DNA of 62,509 nucleotides from Syntrophobacteraceae bacterium (GTDB lineage Bacteria > Desulfobacterota > Syntrophobacteria > Syntrophobacterales > Syntrophobacteraceae), in contig JABUEY010000005.1 of the NCBI GenBank assembly GCA_013314815.1, forward strand, positions 1-62,509, in the 5' to 3' direction. Shown here piece by piece: positions 1 through 8,933 of the stretch (positions are counted from its first letter, which is position 1; each line of letters begins with the position of its first letter). Below the pieces are notes generated by a model. It searched no databases. It saw only the letters and a program-made list of their open reading frames with translations, and had not been told where the DNA came from. The position numbers were made by a program, and so were the translations under genes.

Positions 1-101
1 TAAGTAGTGTTAATATCCAAAAGATTATCCTTGCACAGATTTCTGAGACCCCGGACGCGTTTGAATCCGCACCGGGCTTGAATACGGAAAGGCATGCAGG
101 C

Positions 102-1847
102 ATGCGTTACACTCAGCATTTCATTCACACCCTGTTTGAAGTACCCAAAGAAGCGGAAACACCTTCTCATGTGCTCCTGCTTCGCGGATCCTACATCCAC
201 CCCGTGGCGGCTGGAGTCTACTCGCTTCTCCCCCTCGGCCATCGCGTGGCGGAAAAGATCAAAACCGTCATCCGGGAGGAACTCGATGCCATCGGAGGCC
301 TCGAAGTCACCATGCCCGTGCTCAACCCTGCCGAACTCTGGAAAAGGAGCGGGCGCTACTATGATATCGGCCCGGAACTCTTCCGCCTGAAGGACAGAAA
401 GGACAGAGAATTCGTCCTGGCTATGACTCACGAGGAAGTCATCACGGATATCGCCAGGCAGTTTCTGCGCTCTTATCGCGACCTGCCCGTCATGCTCTAC
501 CAGATCCAGACGAAGATAAGAGACGAAGCCAGGCCCAGGGCAGGGCTGCTGAGGGTGCGCGAATTCTTCATGAAGGATGCCTACAGCTTTCATACGAGTT
601 TCGATGACCTCGATGCGTATTATCCCAGGATCTTTAATGCATATCTCAGGATCTTCGCCCGATGCGGCCTCAGGGCCGTTCCCATCGAGGCCGACTCCGG
701 CATCATGGGAGGAACGGGATCCCACGAGTTCATGCTCGATTCTCCTCACGGAGAAGACCACTTTGTCGTCTGTTCACACTGTGATTACCGCGCCAACACC
801 GAAAAGGCCATCGGACTCAAACCCGCCTCTCCACCGCAGGCCAACCCCGATCCGCCCATGGAGAAGGTCTCCACACCGGGAATCAAGACCATCACCGAAC
901 TTATGCAATTCTTCCACGCGGGCGAAGACCGTTTCCTGAAAACCGTGGCATACGAGGCGGACGGTGAGCTGGTATTGGCAGTGATCCGGGGAGACTTCAA
1001 CATCTCGCAGACAAAACTCGTCAATCACCTCAAGGCGATCCACCTGGATATGGCATCCGACGCCGCACTCGAAAAGAAGGGGCTTCACGCGGGATTTCTC
1101 TCACCCGTCGGGCTTGCAGATGTGCGCATCATTGTGGACACATCGGTCAATGCCGGAGACATGTTTGTCGCAGGTGGGAACGAACCCGATGTTCACTTGA
1201 GAAATGTGAAGTGCGGAAGGGATTTTTCCGTAACGGAACACACGGATATTGCGGAGGTGAGGGAAGGGGACCGCTGTGCCCAGTGCCAGGGCGGAACACT
1301 CAAGATTCGCCGCGGCATAGAACTCGGACACACCTTCAAGCTGGGCACCAAATACACCGCTGCGGAAAGCATGGATGCCACCTTTCTCGATACCGCCGGG
1401 GAACAGAAGCGCGTGGTGATGGGCTGCTACGGAATCGGCGTCGAACGTCTCATGGCCTCTGTTGTGGAACAGTGGCACGACGAAAGCGGAATGATCTTCC
1501 CCCCGGGTATAGCTCCCTTCCACGTGGTGCTGACCTCCCTGGGGAAACAGCAAGAAGTCGTCGAAGCGGCGGAGGAGATCTATGCGGCCCTTTGCGGTAC
1601 CTGGGAAGTCCTGTTCGACGACAGAGACGAATCGCCGGGTGTGAAACTCAAGGATGCCGACCTGCTCGGGATCCCCATTCGAGTGGTGGTGAGCCGGAGG
1701 CTGCAGAAGAACGGCCAGGTGGAAGTCAAGGTGAGAAAGACCGGAGAAGTCATCATCTGCCTGAGGGAGGAACTCCCGGAGATGCTCGAACGGCTCTTTT
1801 CTTCTCTGCGTCCTTCGCTGGAAGGGCTGCCCGTGATGATCGAGTAA
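102..1847 (+). CDS. proS: Prolyl-tRNA synthetase (bacterial type)
   Basis: Charges tRNA-Pro with proline in the cytoplasm. The product of 581 residues matches the usual length of the bacterial-type enzyme with an inserted editing domain (about 570). The N-terminal class II catalytic core carries the [18 protein letters not shown] segment and the TxE loop (AMTHEEV). The insertion domain, which in this family hydrolyses Ala-tRNA-Pro, runs roughly from residue 220 to 400, followed by motif 3 ([12 protein letters not shown]) and the anticodon-binding domain. The ATG at 102 is preferred over an in-frame TTG at 78 because GAAAGG lies upstream and the family normally starts with M-R-(Y/W)-(T/S)-Q. 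The gene stands alone; nothing upstream is visible in the window. Confidence 0.96.
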   Translation: MRYTQHFIHTLFEVPKEAETPSHVLLLRGSYIHPVAAGVYSLLPLGHRVAEKIKTVIREELDAIGGLEVTMPVLNPAELWKRSGRYYDIGPELFRLKDRKDREFVLAMTHEEVITDIARQFLRSYRDLPVMLYQIQTKIRDEARPRAGLLRVREFFMKDAYSFHTSFDDLDAYYPRIFNAYLRIFARCGLRAVPIEADSGIMGGTGSHEFMLDSPHGEDHFVVCSHCDYRANTEKAIGLKPASPPQANPDPPMEKVSTPGIKTITELMQFFHAGEDRFLKTVAYEADGELVLAVIRGDFNISQTKLVNHLKAIHLDMASDAALEKKGLHAGFLSPVGLADVRIIVDTSVNAGDMFVAGGNEPDVHLRNVKCGRDFSVTEHTDIAEVREGDRCAQCQGGTLKIRRGIELGHTFKLGTKYTAAESMDATFLDTAGEQKRVVMGCYGIGVERLMASVVEQWHDESGMIFPPGIAPFHVVLTSLGKQQEVVEAAEEIYAALCGTWEVLFDDRDESPGVKLKDADLLGIPIRVVVSRRLQKNGQVEVKVRKTGEVIICLREELPEMLERLFSSLRPSLEGLPVMIE

Positions 1848-1990
1848 GACCGTTTGCCTTCGAGGAACACGCTGCGATCGTTTTTACCGGCGGGGACTCC
1901 ACGCGTATCTTTCCATGATACAATCATCCTGTACCTGCAGGAAATGGCTGGCATGGAAGAAGTCCTTTACCCGTGATGGAGGAACGAGAG

Positions 1991-2296
1991 ATGATGCATC
2001 TGAAGAAAATCCTGGTGTTGTCGGCGGCTCTGGCGTTCATTGCCGGATCGGAACCTGCGGCGGCTCAACAGCCTTCAGCCGGTGGAATAAGATCCGAAGC
2101 CCGTTTCAACGCCATGGATACCGACCGGGACGGCAGAATCAGCCGGTCCGAATTTGTATCTGCGGCCCAGGCACGGGCGGAGAAGGCTTTCGCAAGGGCC
2201 GATGCCGACGGCGATGGCTATCTGTCCAAGGAAGAGTTTCAGAACTCCAGGGGAAAACGGGCCAGGTCCCGCCGTTCCGATCCGCTGCCGCAGTAA
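1991..2296 (+). CDS. Secreted EF-hand calcium-binding protein
   Basis: Small 101-residue protein with an N-terminal signal peptide (basic MMHLKK, hydrophobic core to about residue 19, then EPAAAQQ). Two EF-hand loops follow: DTDRDGRISRSE at residues 43-54 and DADGDGYLSKEE at 71-82, both with acidic residues at loop positions 1, 3, 5 and 12 and glycine at 6. It should bind Ca2+ outside the cytoplasmic membrane. The C-terminus is short and basic. GGAGG at 1978-1982 sits eight bases before the tandem ATG at 1991, which decides the start over in-frame GTG/ATG codons at 1973/1976. The cellular role is unknown; such pairs of EF-hands are common in small periplasmic proteins of Proteobacteria. Confidence 0.85.
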   Translation: MMHLKKILVLSAALAFIAGSEPAAAQQPSAGGIRSEARFNAMDTDRDGRISRSEFVSAAQARAEKAFARADADGDGYLSKEEFQNSRGKRARSRRSDPLPQ

Positions 2297-2406
2297 AAAA
2301 ACCGATGAAGTCCGCTCTTTTCGCCGGCTACGGGATGTCGGGGATCCGGGCGACGAGGGGGCGGACCTCCCCCAGGTTCCATTTTTTCACCGCGTTACAC
2401 CGCCGG

Positions 2407-2961
2407 TCATACCGAATAGGCCTCCGCAAGCTGATCCATCATCTTATGAAACGCCTCGTGCCTGCCCTCACCGATCTTTTCCCTTTCTATCCGTTCGAAG
2501 TCGGAGGAGACTCTTTTTTGAACCTCTGTTGAAAGGAATCTGTCCGCCATGGGGAAAAGAACGTTGTTTTCCTTGTCGATGTGCTGCCTGAGGAGACCGA
2601 TGTAGCTTTCCGCGGATACGCTGAAAGTCGTCTTCGCTTCATCCTTTGCAGGTTCCAGCCCTGAAAGAGATTCCACCATCTTCTTCACGAAGCCTCGGCC
2701 TGCTTCGTGTTCCCCAAGTATCACCCCGATGGGACCACCCTCGCGCCGAATTCCTTCCTTTTCCATGGCTGGGAATAGAGCCTCTTCTTCCTTCCCGTGA
2801 TGGCACGCGTCTACAAACACCTGCAAGAATTCGAGCACCTGCCGGATGTGATCCATCGGTGCGGCCTCCCCGGCTTCCATTCCACGCTTGATCGCGGCAA
2901 GGACCTTCAACATGAGCAGTATGCCGTCATGTTCCGCCATCAGTTCCGCTGTAGGCTTCAT
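2407..2961 (-). CDS. Hemerythrin HHE-domain protein
   Basis: A 184-residue four-helix hemerythrin-like protein. Candidate di-iron ligands are visible in the canonical order: H11 (EHD), H54/H55 and E59 (HHGKEEE), H85 (GEHE), and H127 with E131 (RQHIDKEN). The family binds O2, NO or iron, and in anaerobes is usually linked to oxygen or redox protection; the exact role here is inferred only. The start at 2961 is chosen because a GGGGGGAG Shine-Dalgarno lies about seven bases upstream; an upstream in-frame extension has no such site. It lies 90 bases downstream of tilS on the same strand and may be co-transcribed with it. Confidence 0.9.
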   Translation of the reverse strand: MKPTAELMAEHDGILLMLKVLAAIKRGMEAGEAAPMDHIRQVLEFLQVFVDACHHGKEEEALFPAMEKEGIRREGGPIGVILGEHEAGRGFVKKMVESLSGLEPAKDEAKTTFSVSAESYIGLLRQHIDKENNVLFPMADRFLSTEVQKRVSSDFERIEREKIGEGRHEAFHKMMDQLAEAYSV

Positions 2962-3051
2962 GCTCTGCTCCCCCCTCTCCCTGAATTCGTGTCGTCTTCC
3001 TGCATTGATTTCTGGTGGCGCGAACCATCCGAACCACATCGTCCGCTGCCG

Positions 3052-4518
3052 TTACTGTCCGGTCGAGTCTTTCCGCAGGCAAACATGGAGCAGGTTCCTT
3101 GTCCCCCTGTCGATCTTGACCCGATCGTCGAGCCGGTGTCCGATGATCCAGCAGATCTTCTCTTCGTCGCACAACAGGATAACCCGTTTTCTCTCGTTCT
3201 TTGGCACCCTGGCGTCGGTAAAGTAATCCTGGAGCTTCTTGCTTCCGCCCATTCCGAGAGGGCGGAAGCGGTCTCCGGGCTGCCAGGATCGCACGGTCAA
3301 GGGCCACCTGACGTTGTCTGCGTCCAGGTGGGCTTCCAGGGGCGATCTCGTTCGATACAATTGTTCACCGTTCCATTCGGACATGTGCCGGAGGGTCAAT
3401 TCGAGCAGACCATCCAGCAGAGGGTACAGCCCGGGTTGTTCCACAGTCAAAAATGAAGCGGGAACGAAATCTTCCCGGTCGGACCCCGGTTGTCTTCGGG
3501 CGAAAACAAGGCCTTCAGGTTCGATGGCCGCTTTGACTTTCCCCGGCAGGTGTAGGGATCTGCCGGGCCTTCCCGATTCGATGAGCCGGACAACCGACTC
3601 GATGTGCACGGCATAGATGCCGGAGAGGGTTCCATTGAGTCTTTCGACGGCGGTTCTGATCAGGCGCCGCAGGAGAGCGATGTGCGGCGGATCTGCTCCA
3701 ATCCGGAGAACGACCCGAAAAGGAGTCTCCTCCCGGCACACCGCAGGCCAGAGACTTTCAATGTATTCGTTCCAGAAGGACTCTTCGTCCCGGACGAGTC
3801 GGCCGTGCCTCATCAGGGTGTTAGCTATTCCGGCATGAAATGTCTTTTCGAGAAGAGGCAGGACCTTCAACCGCAGGATGTTCCTCTGGCAGAATGGTTC
3901 CTGGTTGGAGAGGTCTTCACGAAAGTGCAGCACGTGGTGTTGAAGATAAGCGAGGACGTCCCGGCGGGTGGTCGAAAGCAGGGGGCGGATGATTCCTTCC
4001 CGGGTTTTGGCCCGCATTCCCTGAAGGCCAGACGGTCCGGTTCCCCTCATGAGTCTGAGCAGGATCTCCTCGGCCTGGTCGTCACCAGTATGTCCAACCG
4101 CAATTTTCGCCCCGCCGGCGTCCGCTGCCGCCTGCCGGAAGAACCGATGACGGCAGGCGCGGGCGGCCATTTCGAGAGAGAGGCCGTGATCTTTCGAACA
4201 GGCTTCCACGTCTGATTCTCCCCGGATGAAGTCAAGGTTGGATCGTTGCGCAAGCGATCTCACGAAGGCTTCGTCTTCGTCGGAGGCGGTTCCTCGAAGC
4301 CGATGATTGAAGTGAAGAACGGTGAGCCGGCTGATGCCGAGAACGGGTGAGAGGCAACGGAGAACATCGAGCAGAGCTACGGAATCAGGGCCTCCGGACA
4401 CGGCCGCGAAGATGGGCTCGCCCGGTACGACAAGCTTCCGGCTTCGAATGAAATCGAGCACATGCTGCTGAAAGGGGTGGAAGTCTTCCATGGGCAACGA
4501 CAATGAGGGATACGGCAT
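3052..4518 (-). CDS. tilS: tRNA(Ile)-lysidine synthetase
   Basis: Converts cytidine 34 of the CAU-anticodon tRNA-Ile to lysidine using ATP and lysine, so that the tRNA reads AUA. The N-terminal PP-loop ATPase signature SGGPDS is at residues 41-46, followed by the NHRLRG segment typical of TilS. At 488 residues it is a long form with the C-terminal TilS substrate-recognition domains (RPLGMGGSKKLQDYFTDARVP near the end). GGAGG ten bases before the ATG at 4518 supports this start. It lies between a membrane-protein gene (upstream) and a hemerythrin gene (downstream) on the reverse strand. Confidence 0.95.
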   Translation of the reverse strand: MPYPSLSLPMEDFHPFQQHVLDFIRSRKLVVPGEPIFAAVSGGPDSVALLDVLRCLSPVLGISRLTVLHFNHRLRGTASDEDEAFVRSLAQRSNLDFIRGESDVEACSKDHGLSLEMAARACRHRFFRQAAADAGGAKIAVGHTGDDQAEEILLRLMRGTGPSGLQGMRAKTREGIIRPLLSTTRRDVLAYLQHHVLHFREDLSNQEPFCQRNILRLKVLPLLEKTFHAGIANTLMRHGRLVRDEESFWNEYIESLWPAVCREETPFRVVLRIGADPPHIALLRRLIRTAVERLNGTLSGIYAVHIESVVRLIESGRPGRSLHLPGKVKAAIEPEGLVFARRQPGSDREDFVPASFLTVEQPGLYPLLDGLLELTLRHMSEWNGEQLYRTRSPLEAHLDADNVRWPLTVRSWQPGDRFRPLGMGGSKKLQDYFTDARVPKNERKRVILLCDEEKICWIIGHRLDDRVKIDRGTRNLLHVCLRKDSTGQ

Positions 4519-4631
4519 CGAGTGTCCGCCTCCTCGATCCCCTGTTTCTTCCGCGTCCACTCCTTTCCTGTCTTTACTTCATGGAGATTGAGTGTTTCCG
4601 GCGGACCGGAAATGAATCCCGCCGCGGAGAT

Positions 4632-5447
4632 TCAGGTTGTTTCCAGGTCAACGGGCCGGGGGATGGGGCGGCCGGAAGTCTCCGTTCCGGGAGATTCTGA
4701 AGTCTTTGCGGGGAGCAGCGCAATGGCGTCCTTCTTCTTCCTGCCGTTGATCAGCAGCTTCCCTTCGCTGTTCAGGACCGTGTTGTCTTCGAGGATGATG
4801 AGGCCGAAGCGTTCGGCGACCTCACTCTTATACTGGTATTCCATGGACCTCTTGCGCAGCTGGTAGTTGAGCACGATAAGGATGAGAGCGAAGACGGAGG
4901 CCAGTGCGAGGACCACTGCGGCGGACAGAAGCAAAATCCTGACAGACTGTTCGCCCACCGTGCCGATGAAGCCAAGGATGACGTCGATCTTATAGAAGAA
5001 CGCGACGGCTATTGCGAGAAGCAACAGGAGGGCCAGGTAAGGGAGCCGCTGCAGCAGGTTGACCATCCTGTTGATCTTATGGATTCGGTCCGCCTTGCCC
5101 TCCGCGGGTGCGTCGCCGTCCTGCACGGAGGACGCCGTCCCCGCCTCGGTATCTCCGAAGTACTTGTTGAAGCCCACGATGACCATTCCCACGAGAAACG
5201 TAATGGCAACGGGGGTCAAAAAGGCAACAAGGAAGTAGGTCTTCCATGGGAAGGTCGTTTCCACAGGCCCGAAACGGTCATGACCGCCGTCTCCCAACTG
5301 GTAAAGCCAACAGATCACGAAGATGAGTATCTCGACCCAACCGAGGAAATACAGGTACTTCTTGAAGAGTTCCTTGCGCTCGGCATCGTCGAAAAGGGTG
5401 CCGAGGCCCTTCAATGGCTTAACGGAAGGTTCCGCCGGGTTTTTCAT
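4632..5447 (-). CDS. Four-helix integral membrane protein of unknown function
   Basis: The family was not recognised. The 271-residue product has a short charged N-terminus, hydrophobic helices at about 32-50, 71-93, 136-153 and 170-194, and a hydrophilic C-terminal tail of about 75 residues (NGRKKKDAIALLP, then a Pro/Thr-rich end). The linker between helices 2 and 3 (about 97-135) is acidic then basic, so a cytoplasmic loop is likely. The start at 5447 follows AGGTGG; an upstream in-frame extension lacks such a site. It is the first gene of a reverse-strand group that continues with tilS and hemerythrin, which gives no direct hint of its job. Confidence 0.7.
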   Translation of the reverse strand: MKNPAEPSVKPLKGLGTLFDDAERKELFKKYLYFLGWVEILIFVICWLYQLGDGGHDRFGPVETTFPWKTYFLVAFLTPVAITFLVGMVIVGFNKYFGDTEAGTASSVQDGDAPAEGKADRIHKINRMVNLLQRLPYLALLLLLAIAVAFFYKIDVILGFIGTVGEQSVRILLLSAAVVLALASVFALILIVLNYQLRKRSMEYQYKSEVAERFGLIILEDNTVLNSEGKLLINGRKKKDAIALLPAKTSESPGTETSGRPIPRPVDLETT

Positions 5448-5698
5448 GGGTGACCACCTGTTTTCAACTTTTCTTTTATTTTGACATCTCTTGAGAAATA
5501 CTTGATATCCACTTTGAAGCAGGATAACAAATGGCAACTCGGGGGTCAACCGGGTTCTGGGTGCTCCGGCAAGACAATGGTGTCTTCTGAAGCCGCCTCG
5601 GGCGCCCCCCCCCGGATCGACCGCCGGGCGCCGTCCCGGAGCCCGGAAAACCCTGTGGTTCCGTTCGAACGGAAGAATCCAGTAAACGGGAGAATCAG

Positions 5699-6598
5699 AT
5701 GTCCAGCAAAACGGTTTATGAAACTCATTGCCCCGGGCTGCAGCTCCTGACGCGCGGGAAGGTGAGAGATATTTACGACCTTGGAGATACGCTGCTTATC
5801 GTTGCCTCGGACCGCATCTCCGCCTTCGACGTGATCATGCCCGATCCCATACCCGACAAGGGGAGGATTTTGACTCAGCTCAGCGAATTCTGGCTCAACT
5901 TCCTCGGCGACATTGTCGACAATCATCTCATCAGCACCAGGGTATCGGAATTCCCCGAGGTGTGCAGGCGTCACGAGGAGGCCCTGGCGGGAAGAAGCAT
6001 GTGGGTGAAGAAGGCCCGTGTGCTTCCCGTGGAATGCATCGTGCGGGGCTACCTGGTCGGTTCGGGATGGAAGGACTACAAGCAGACGGGCTGCGTGTGT
6101 GGAATCCCCCTTCCTCCCCACCTCGAGGAGGCCGGCAGGCTTCCGGAAACCCTCTTTACGCCCTCTACCAAGGCCGAAATAGGTGATCATGACGAAAATA
6201 TCTCCTTTGCCCGGATGATCGAGATCATCGGCGAGGATCTCGCTCATCGCGTGAAGGATATCAGCATCAGGCTGTATGAAAAAGCGGCGGCGTACGCTCT
6301 CGAACGAGGCATCATTCTTGCCGATACCAAGTTTGAATTTGGAATTCACGAAGGGCGGCTGATCCTCGTGGATGAAGTGCTGACTCCCGATTCGAGCCGC
6401 TTCTGGCCGGCGGATCGCTACAGGACGGGAACGAGCCCCGAAAGCTTCGACAAGCAGTACCTGCGCGACTACCTGCTGGCCAGCGGCTGGAAAGTTTCCG
6501 ATCCGCCTCCCCATCTTCCTCCTCAGGTGGTAGCCGATACTCGAAGCCGCTACCTCGAAGCCCTCGAACGCCTCCTGGGAAAGGGGCCGGCCTGTTGA
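5699..6598 (+). CDS. purC: Phosphoribosylaminoimidazole-succinocarboxamide synthase
   Basis: Makes SAICAR from CAIR, aspartate and ATP in purine biosynthesis. The 299-residue length and motifs fit the SAICAR synthetase family of the longer type: RGKVRDIYDLGD near the N-terminus, SDRISAFDVIMPDPIPDKG, the substrate-binding VECIVRGYLVGSGWKDY, and LADTKFEFG/LVDEVLTPDSSRFWP. GGGAG precedes the ATG at 5699. It is followed after one base by a ParB-like gene, so translation is likely coupled, although no metabolic link between the two is known. Confidence 0.96.
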   Translation: MSSKTVYETHCPGLQLLTRGKVRDIYDLGDTLLIVASDRISAFDVIMPDPIPDKGRILTQLSEFWLNFLGDIVDNHLISTRVSEFPEVCRRHEEALAGRSMWVKKARVLPVECIVRGYLVGSGWKDYKQTGCVCGIPLPPHLEEAGRLPETLFTPSTKAEIGDHDENISFARMIEIIGEDLAHRVKDISIRLYEKAAAYALERGIILADTKFEFGIHEGRLILVDEVLTPDSSRFWPADRYRTGTSPESFDKQYLRDYLLASGWKVSDPPPHLPPQVVADTRSRYLEALERLLGKGPAC

Positions 6599-6599
6599 C

Positions 6600-7619
6600 A
6601 TGAATGCCTTGTTCATCCCTGTCAGGCTCGAAAATCTCGACTGGCAGGAAAGATCTTTCGAAATCAGGAGCTGCACTCCCGACAGCCGTCTCGCAGATTC
6701 CCTGGATCGGTTCGGCATCCTGGTTCCTCCCTGGGTTCTCGATAACGGTGCCGGTGGATACATCCCGGTGGACGGATTCAAGAGGCTTTCCCACGCGCGG
6801 GAGAAGGGCGTTGCCAGCGTCGAATGCCGTGTCTTTGACTCCACTGCTGCGCGCGGTGACCTGCTGCTCACAAGAATCGAAACGAAGCTTTTCGAAGGGC
6901 CGCTAAACCCTGCCGAAAAAGCCAGGATCGTTTCCTTGCTTTGGGAAACGGTCTCATTCGAGCATCTGTGCGAAAAGTATCTGCCTGTGCTGCAGATTCC
7001 TGCCCGCCGGGAGGTTGTCGACCGGTGGCTTTGTCTTGCGGCCCGGGGCGACGCTTTCCTTGAAGCCGCGGTCTCGGGGAAGATCTGCGACCGTGCTGCC
7101 CTGCTCCTGGCGGAATGGGAAGACGCTGCAGGGGAAAAGGGGCTGGGTATTCTGAAAGATCTACGCTGCAGTGCGAGCATCCAGGTCGAGATACTCGAAG
7201 GGATCATACAGATCGCGCTGCGAGACGATGCGTCCGTCGGAGATGTTCTCGGCCGCCGGGATTTCAACGCGGTGCTCGATGATCCGCATCTCAATCATCG
7301 GCAAAAGACTCAGACCCTGCGATCCCTTCTCACGCGTCTGCGCTTTCCGAGACTGCGGGCGAGAGAAGAACGCTTCGCCAATGAAGTCCGCCGAGTCCGT
7401 CTGCCCGGGGGTGTACAGATCGTTCCCCCTCCTTCCTTCGAAGGAGACCACTGGCAGTTGAACCTCCACTTCTGCGGCATCCCCGAACTGCAGTCGCTTC
7501 TCGACGAAACCCGGAGGATAGCCGGGTCTCCTGCCATGGCAAAGCTCATGAGTTCAACTCAGCAGGAATCCATGGATGAGACGGGCACCCCCGGCAACAG
7601 CCTTACCTTCCGCAAGTGA
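6600..7619 (+). CDS. ParB/sulfiredoxin-like domain protein
   Basis: A 339-residue protein whose N-terminal ~85 residues resemble a ParB N-terminal domain: RLADSLDRFGILVPPWV, then a Y-I-P-V-DGFKRL element and REKGVASVECRVF. The second arginine of the usual G-H-R-R box is absent. The remainder is helical and contains no family I recognise. It begins one base after the purC stop and overlaps the next gene by four bases, so the three genes are probably translated together. It is not next to parA, has no chromosome-partition context, and is paired with an SPL-like radical SAM gene. A DNA-binding, nucleotide-hydrolysing or adaptor role is possible; none is shown by the sequence. Confidence 0.7.
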   Translation: MNALFIPVRLENLDWQERSFEIRSCTPDSRLADSLDRFGILVPPWVLDNGAGGYIPVDGFKRLSHAREKGVASVECRVFDSTAARGDLLLTRIETKLFEGPLNPAEKARIVSLLWETVSFEHLCEKYLPVLQIPARREVVDRWLCLAARGDAFLEAAVSGKICDRAALLLAEWEDAAGEKGLGILKDLRCSASIQVEILEGIIQIALRDDASVGDVLGRRDFNAVLDDPHLNHRQKTQTLRSLLTRLRFPRLRAREERFANEVRRVRLPGGVQIVPPPSFEGDHWQLNLHFCGIPELQSLLDETRRIAGSPAMAKLMSSTQQESMDETGTPGNSLTFRK

Positions 7620-8740
7620 AAGGAGAAGTCTTCACAGCCGTCATGATCGTCAAGCCTCCCGGGAAGATCCGAGTCGAAGAAGCCGTTCTGGACAGTGACC
7701 TGGTGTCCACTCTCCGCAAGAACCTGCCCCATGCGAAACTGGAAGTTGCAGACAGGATTTCGGAAGCCGTCGAGCCCGACCCGGATGTCGTGGAAGTGGT
7801 TCACTTCAAGGGCCGCTTTCTCAAGTCATGTCCCGGAACACGCCATTACTCCTGCTGCGGATACCGGATCCTGCATTTCGGAGTCCAGTGCAACCTGGCC
7901 TGCAGCTACTGTGTTCTACAGGCTTATCTCAACCTGCCCAACCTCAGGCTCTTCGGAAACACACGTGAACTCATCGCGGAACTCGAAAGCGAACTCGATT
8001 CCCACACCGAAAGACTCCACCGCATCGGCACCGGCGAATTCACCGACTCCCTGCTGCTCGATCCCTGGACCGAATGGACCACCAGGCTGGTGCCGCTTTT
8101 CGCTCAACGAAACAACGCCGTACTCGAACTCAAAACCAAGACAAACTTTATCGAAAACCTGCGTAACCTGGATCACCGCGGGCACACCATCGCCTCCTGG
8201 TCACTGAACGCGGGCCTGATTGCAAAGCGGGAGGAACCCAGGGCGGCGAGTCTCGACGAAAGGTTCCATGCGGCTGCCCGCTGTGCGTCCTGGGGGTATC
8301 CCCTGGCCTTCCATTTCGATCCCATGATCGAACACGAAGGATGGAGGAAAGGCTACGGAGAGATCCTGGACAGGCTCTTCGATGCCGTCGATCCGTCTCG
8401 CGTGGTCTGGATCAGCCTCGGAGCCTTCCGATTCATGCCCGACCTCAAGCCGCTGATCCGCGGGAAACACCCGCGGAGCCGCTACATCCACGGAGAATTC
8501 ATCCGGGGGCTCGACGACAAGATGCGCTACTTCAGAGATATTCGAATCGAACTGTACTCCTTCATGCTCGAACGCATCCGGCGGGTGGACCCGGACCTTT
8601 GCGTGTATCTGTGCATGGAGGGAAGGGATATTTGGCGGGAGGTGTTCGGATTCAGCCCGGAAGACCGGGGAGGCCTGCCGAACATGCTCGATTCCGCTGT
8701 AAAGGAAAGGATGAACACGGGGAACGACTTTGCGGCATAG
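7616..8740 (+). CDS. Spore-photoproduct-lyase-like radical SAM protein
   Basis: Radical SAM enzyme of 374 residues. The [4Fe-4S]-binding CNLACSYC places cysteines at 92, 96 and 99, followed by VLQAYLNLPN, which is typical of the spore photoproduct lyase (SPL) family. Further cysteines precede the cluster (KSCPG, YSCCGY). The region matching the H-donor cysteine segment of Bacillus SPL instead reads GTGEFTDS (E141, F142), so it should not act as a classic SPL. GTG at 7616 overlaps the stop of the ParB-like gene as GTGA; an ATG at 7643 is an alternative start. The host shows no sporulation gene here. The substrate is unknown; DNA or nucleotide repair is an inference from the family name only. 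Confidence 0.82.
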   Translation: MKGEVFTAVMIVKPPGKIRVEEAVLDSDLVSTLRKNLPHAKLEVADRISEAVEPDPDVVEVVHFKGRFLKSCPGTRHYSCCGYRILHFGVQCNLACSYCVLQAYLNLPNLRLFGNTRELIAELESELDSHTERLHRIGTGEFTDSLLLDPWTEWTTRLVPLFAQRNNAVLELKTKTNFIENLRNLDHRGHTIASWSLNAGLIAKREEPRAASLDERFHAAARCASWGYPLAFHFDPMIEHEGWRKGYGEILDRLFDAVDPSRVVWISLGAFRFMPDLKPLIRGKHPRSRYIHGEFIRGLDDKMRYFRDIRIELYSFMLERIRRVDPDLCVYLCMEGRDIWREVFGFSPEDRGGLPNMLDSAVKERMNTGNDFAA

Positions 8741-8784
8741 TCTCCGTCCGCCGTTTATGCACGATTTCCCAATTTTGGTTTTCC

Positions 8785-8814
8785 ATTTGTTCACAATTTT
8801 TGATAATAACAAAT
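8785..8814. promoter_or_regulatory. Inverted repeat upstream of the leucine cluster
   Basis: ATTTGTT at 8785-8791 and AACAAAT at 8808-8814 form a perfect 7-bp inverted repeat separated by 16 bases. It lies in a markedly AT-rich patch 120 bases upstream of the isovaleryl-CoA dehydrogenase start. It could be an operator half-site pair or part of the promoter. No matching regulator gene is adjacent, so the assignment is tentative. Confidence 0.3.
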
Positions 8815-8933
8815 CTCGTCTCGGCTCGATTCCACGCCGGGATCGTCTGCAGGTCCCTGAATCGGTGCCGCGGGTCGATGCCTGGAATCCGCTGTGACAC
8901 AAATCAACGCGCAGCCTGGAAGGGAGGAATTGG

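Noticed and set aside
5546-7294. Reverse-strand open frame of about 580 codons
   Set aside because: Antisense to purC and the ParB-like gene, serine/arginine-rich and featureless.
6600-7619. Chromosome-partition ParB
   Set aside because: Only the N-terminal domain is ParB-like. The G-H-R-R box is altered, no helix-turn-helix typical of ParB was recognised, and no parA or parS-like site is adjacent.
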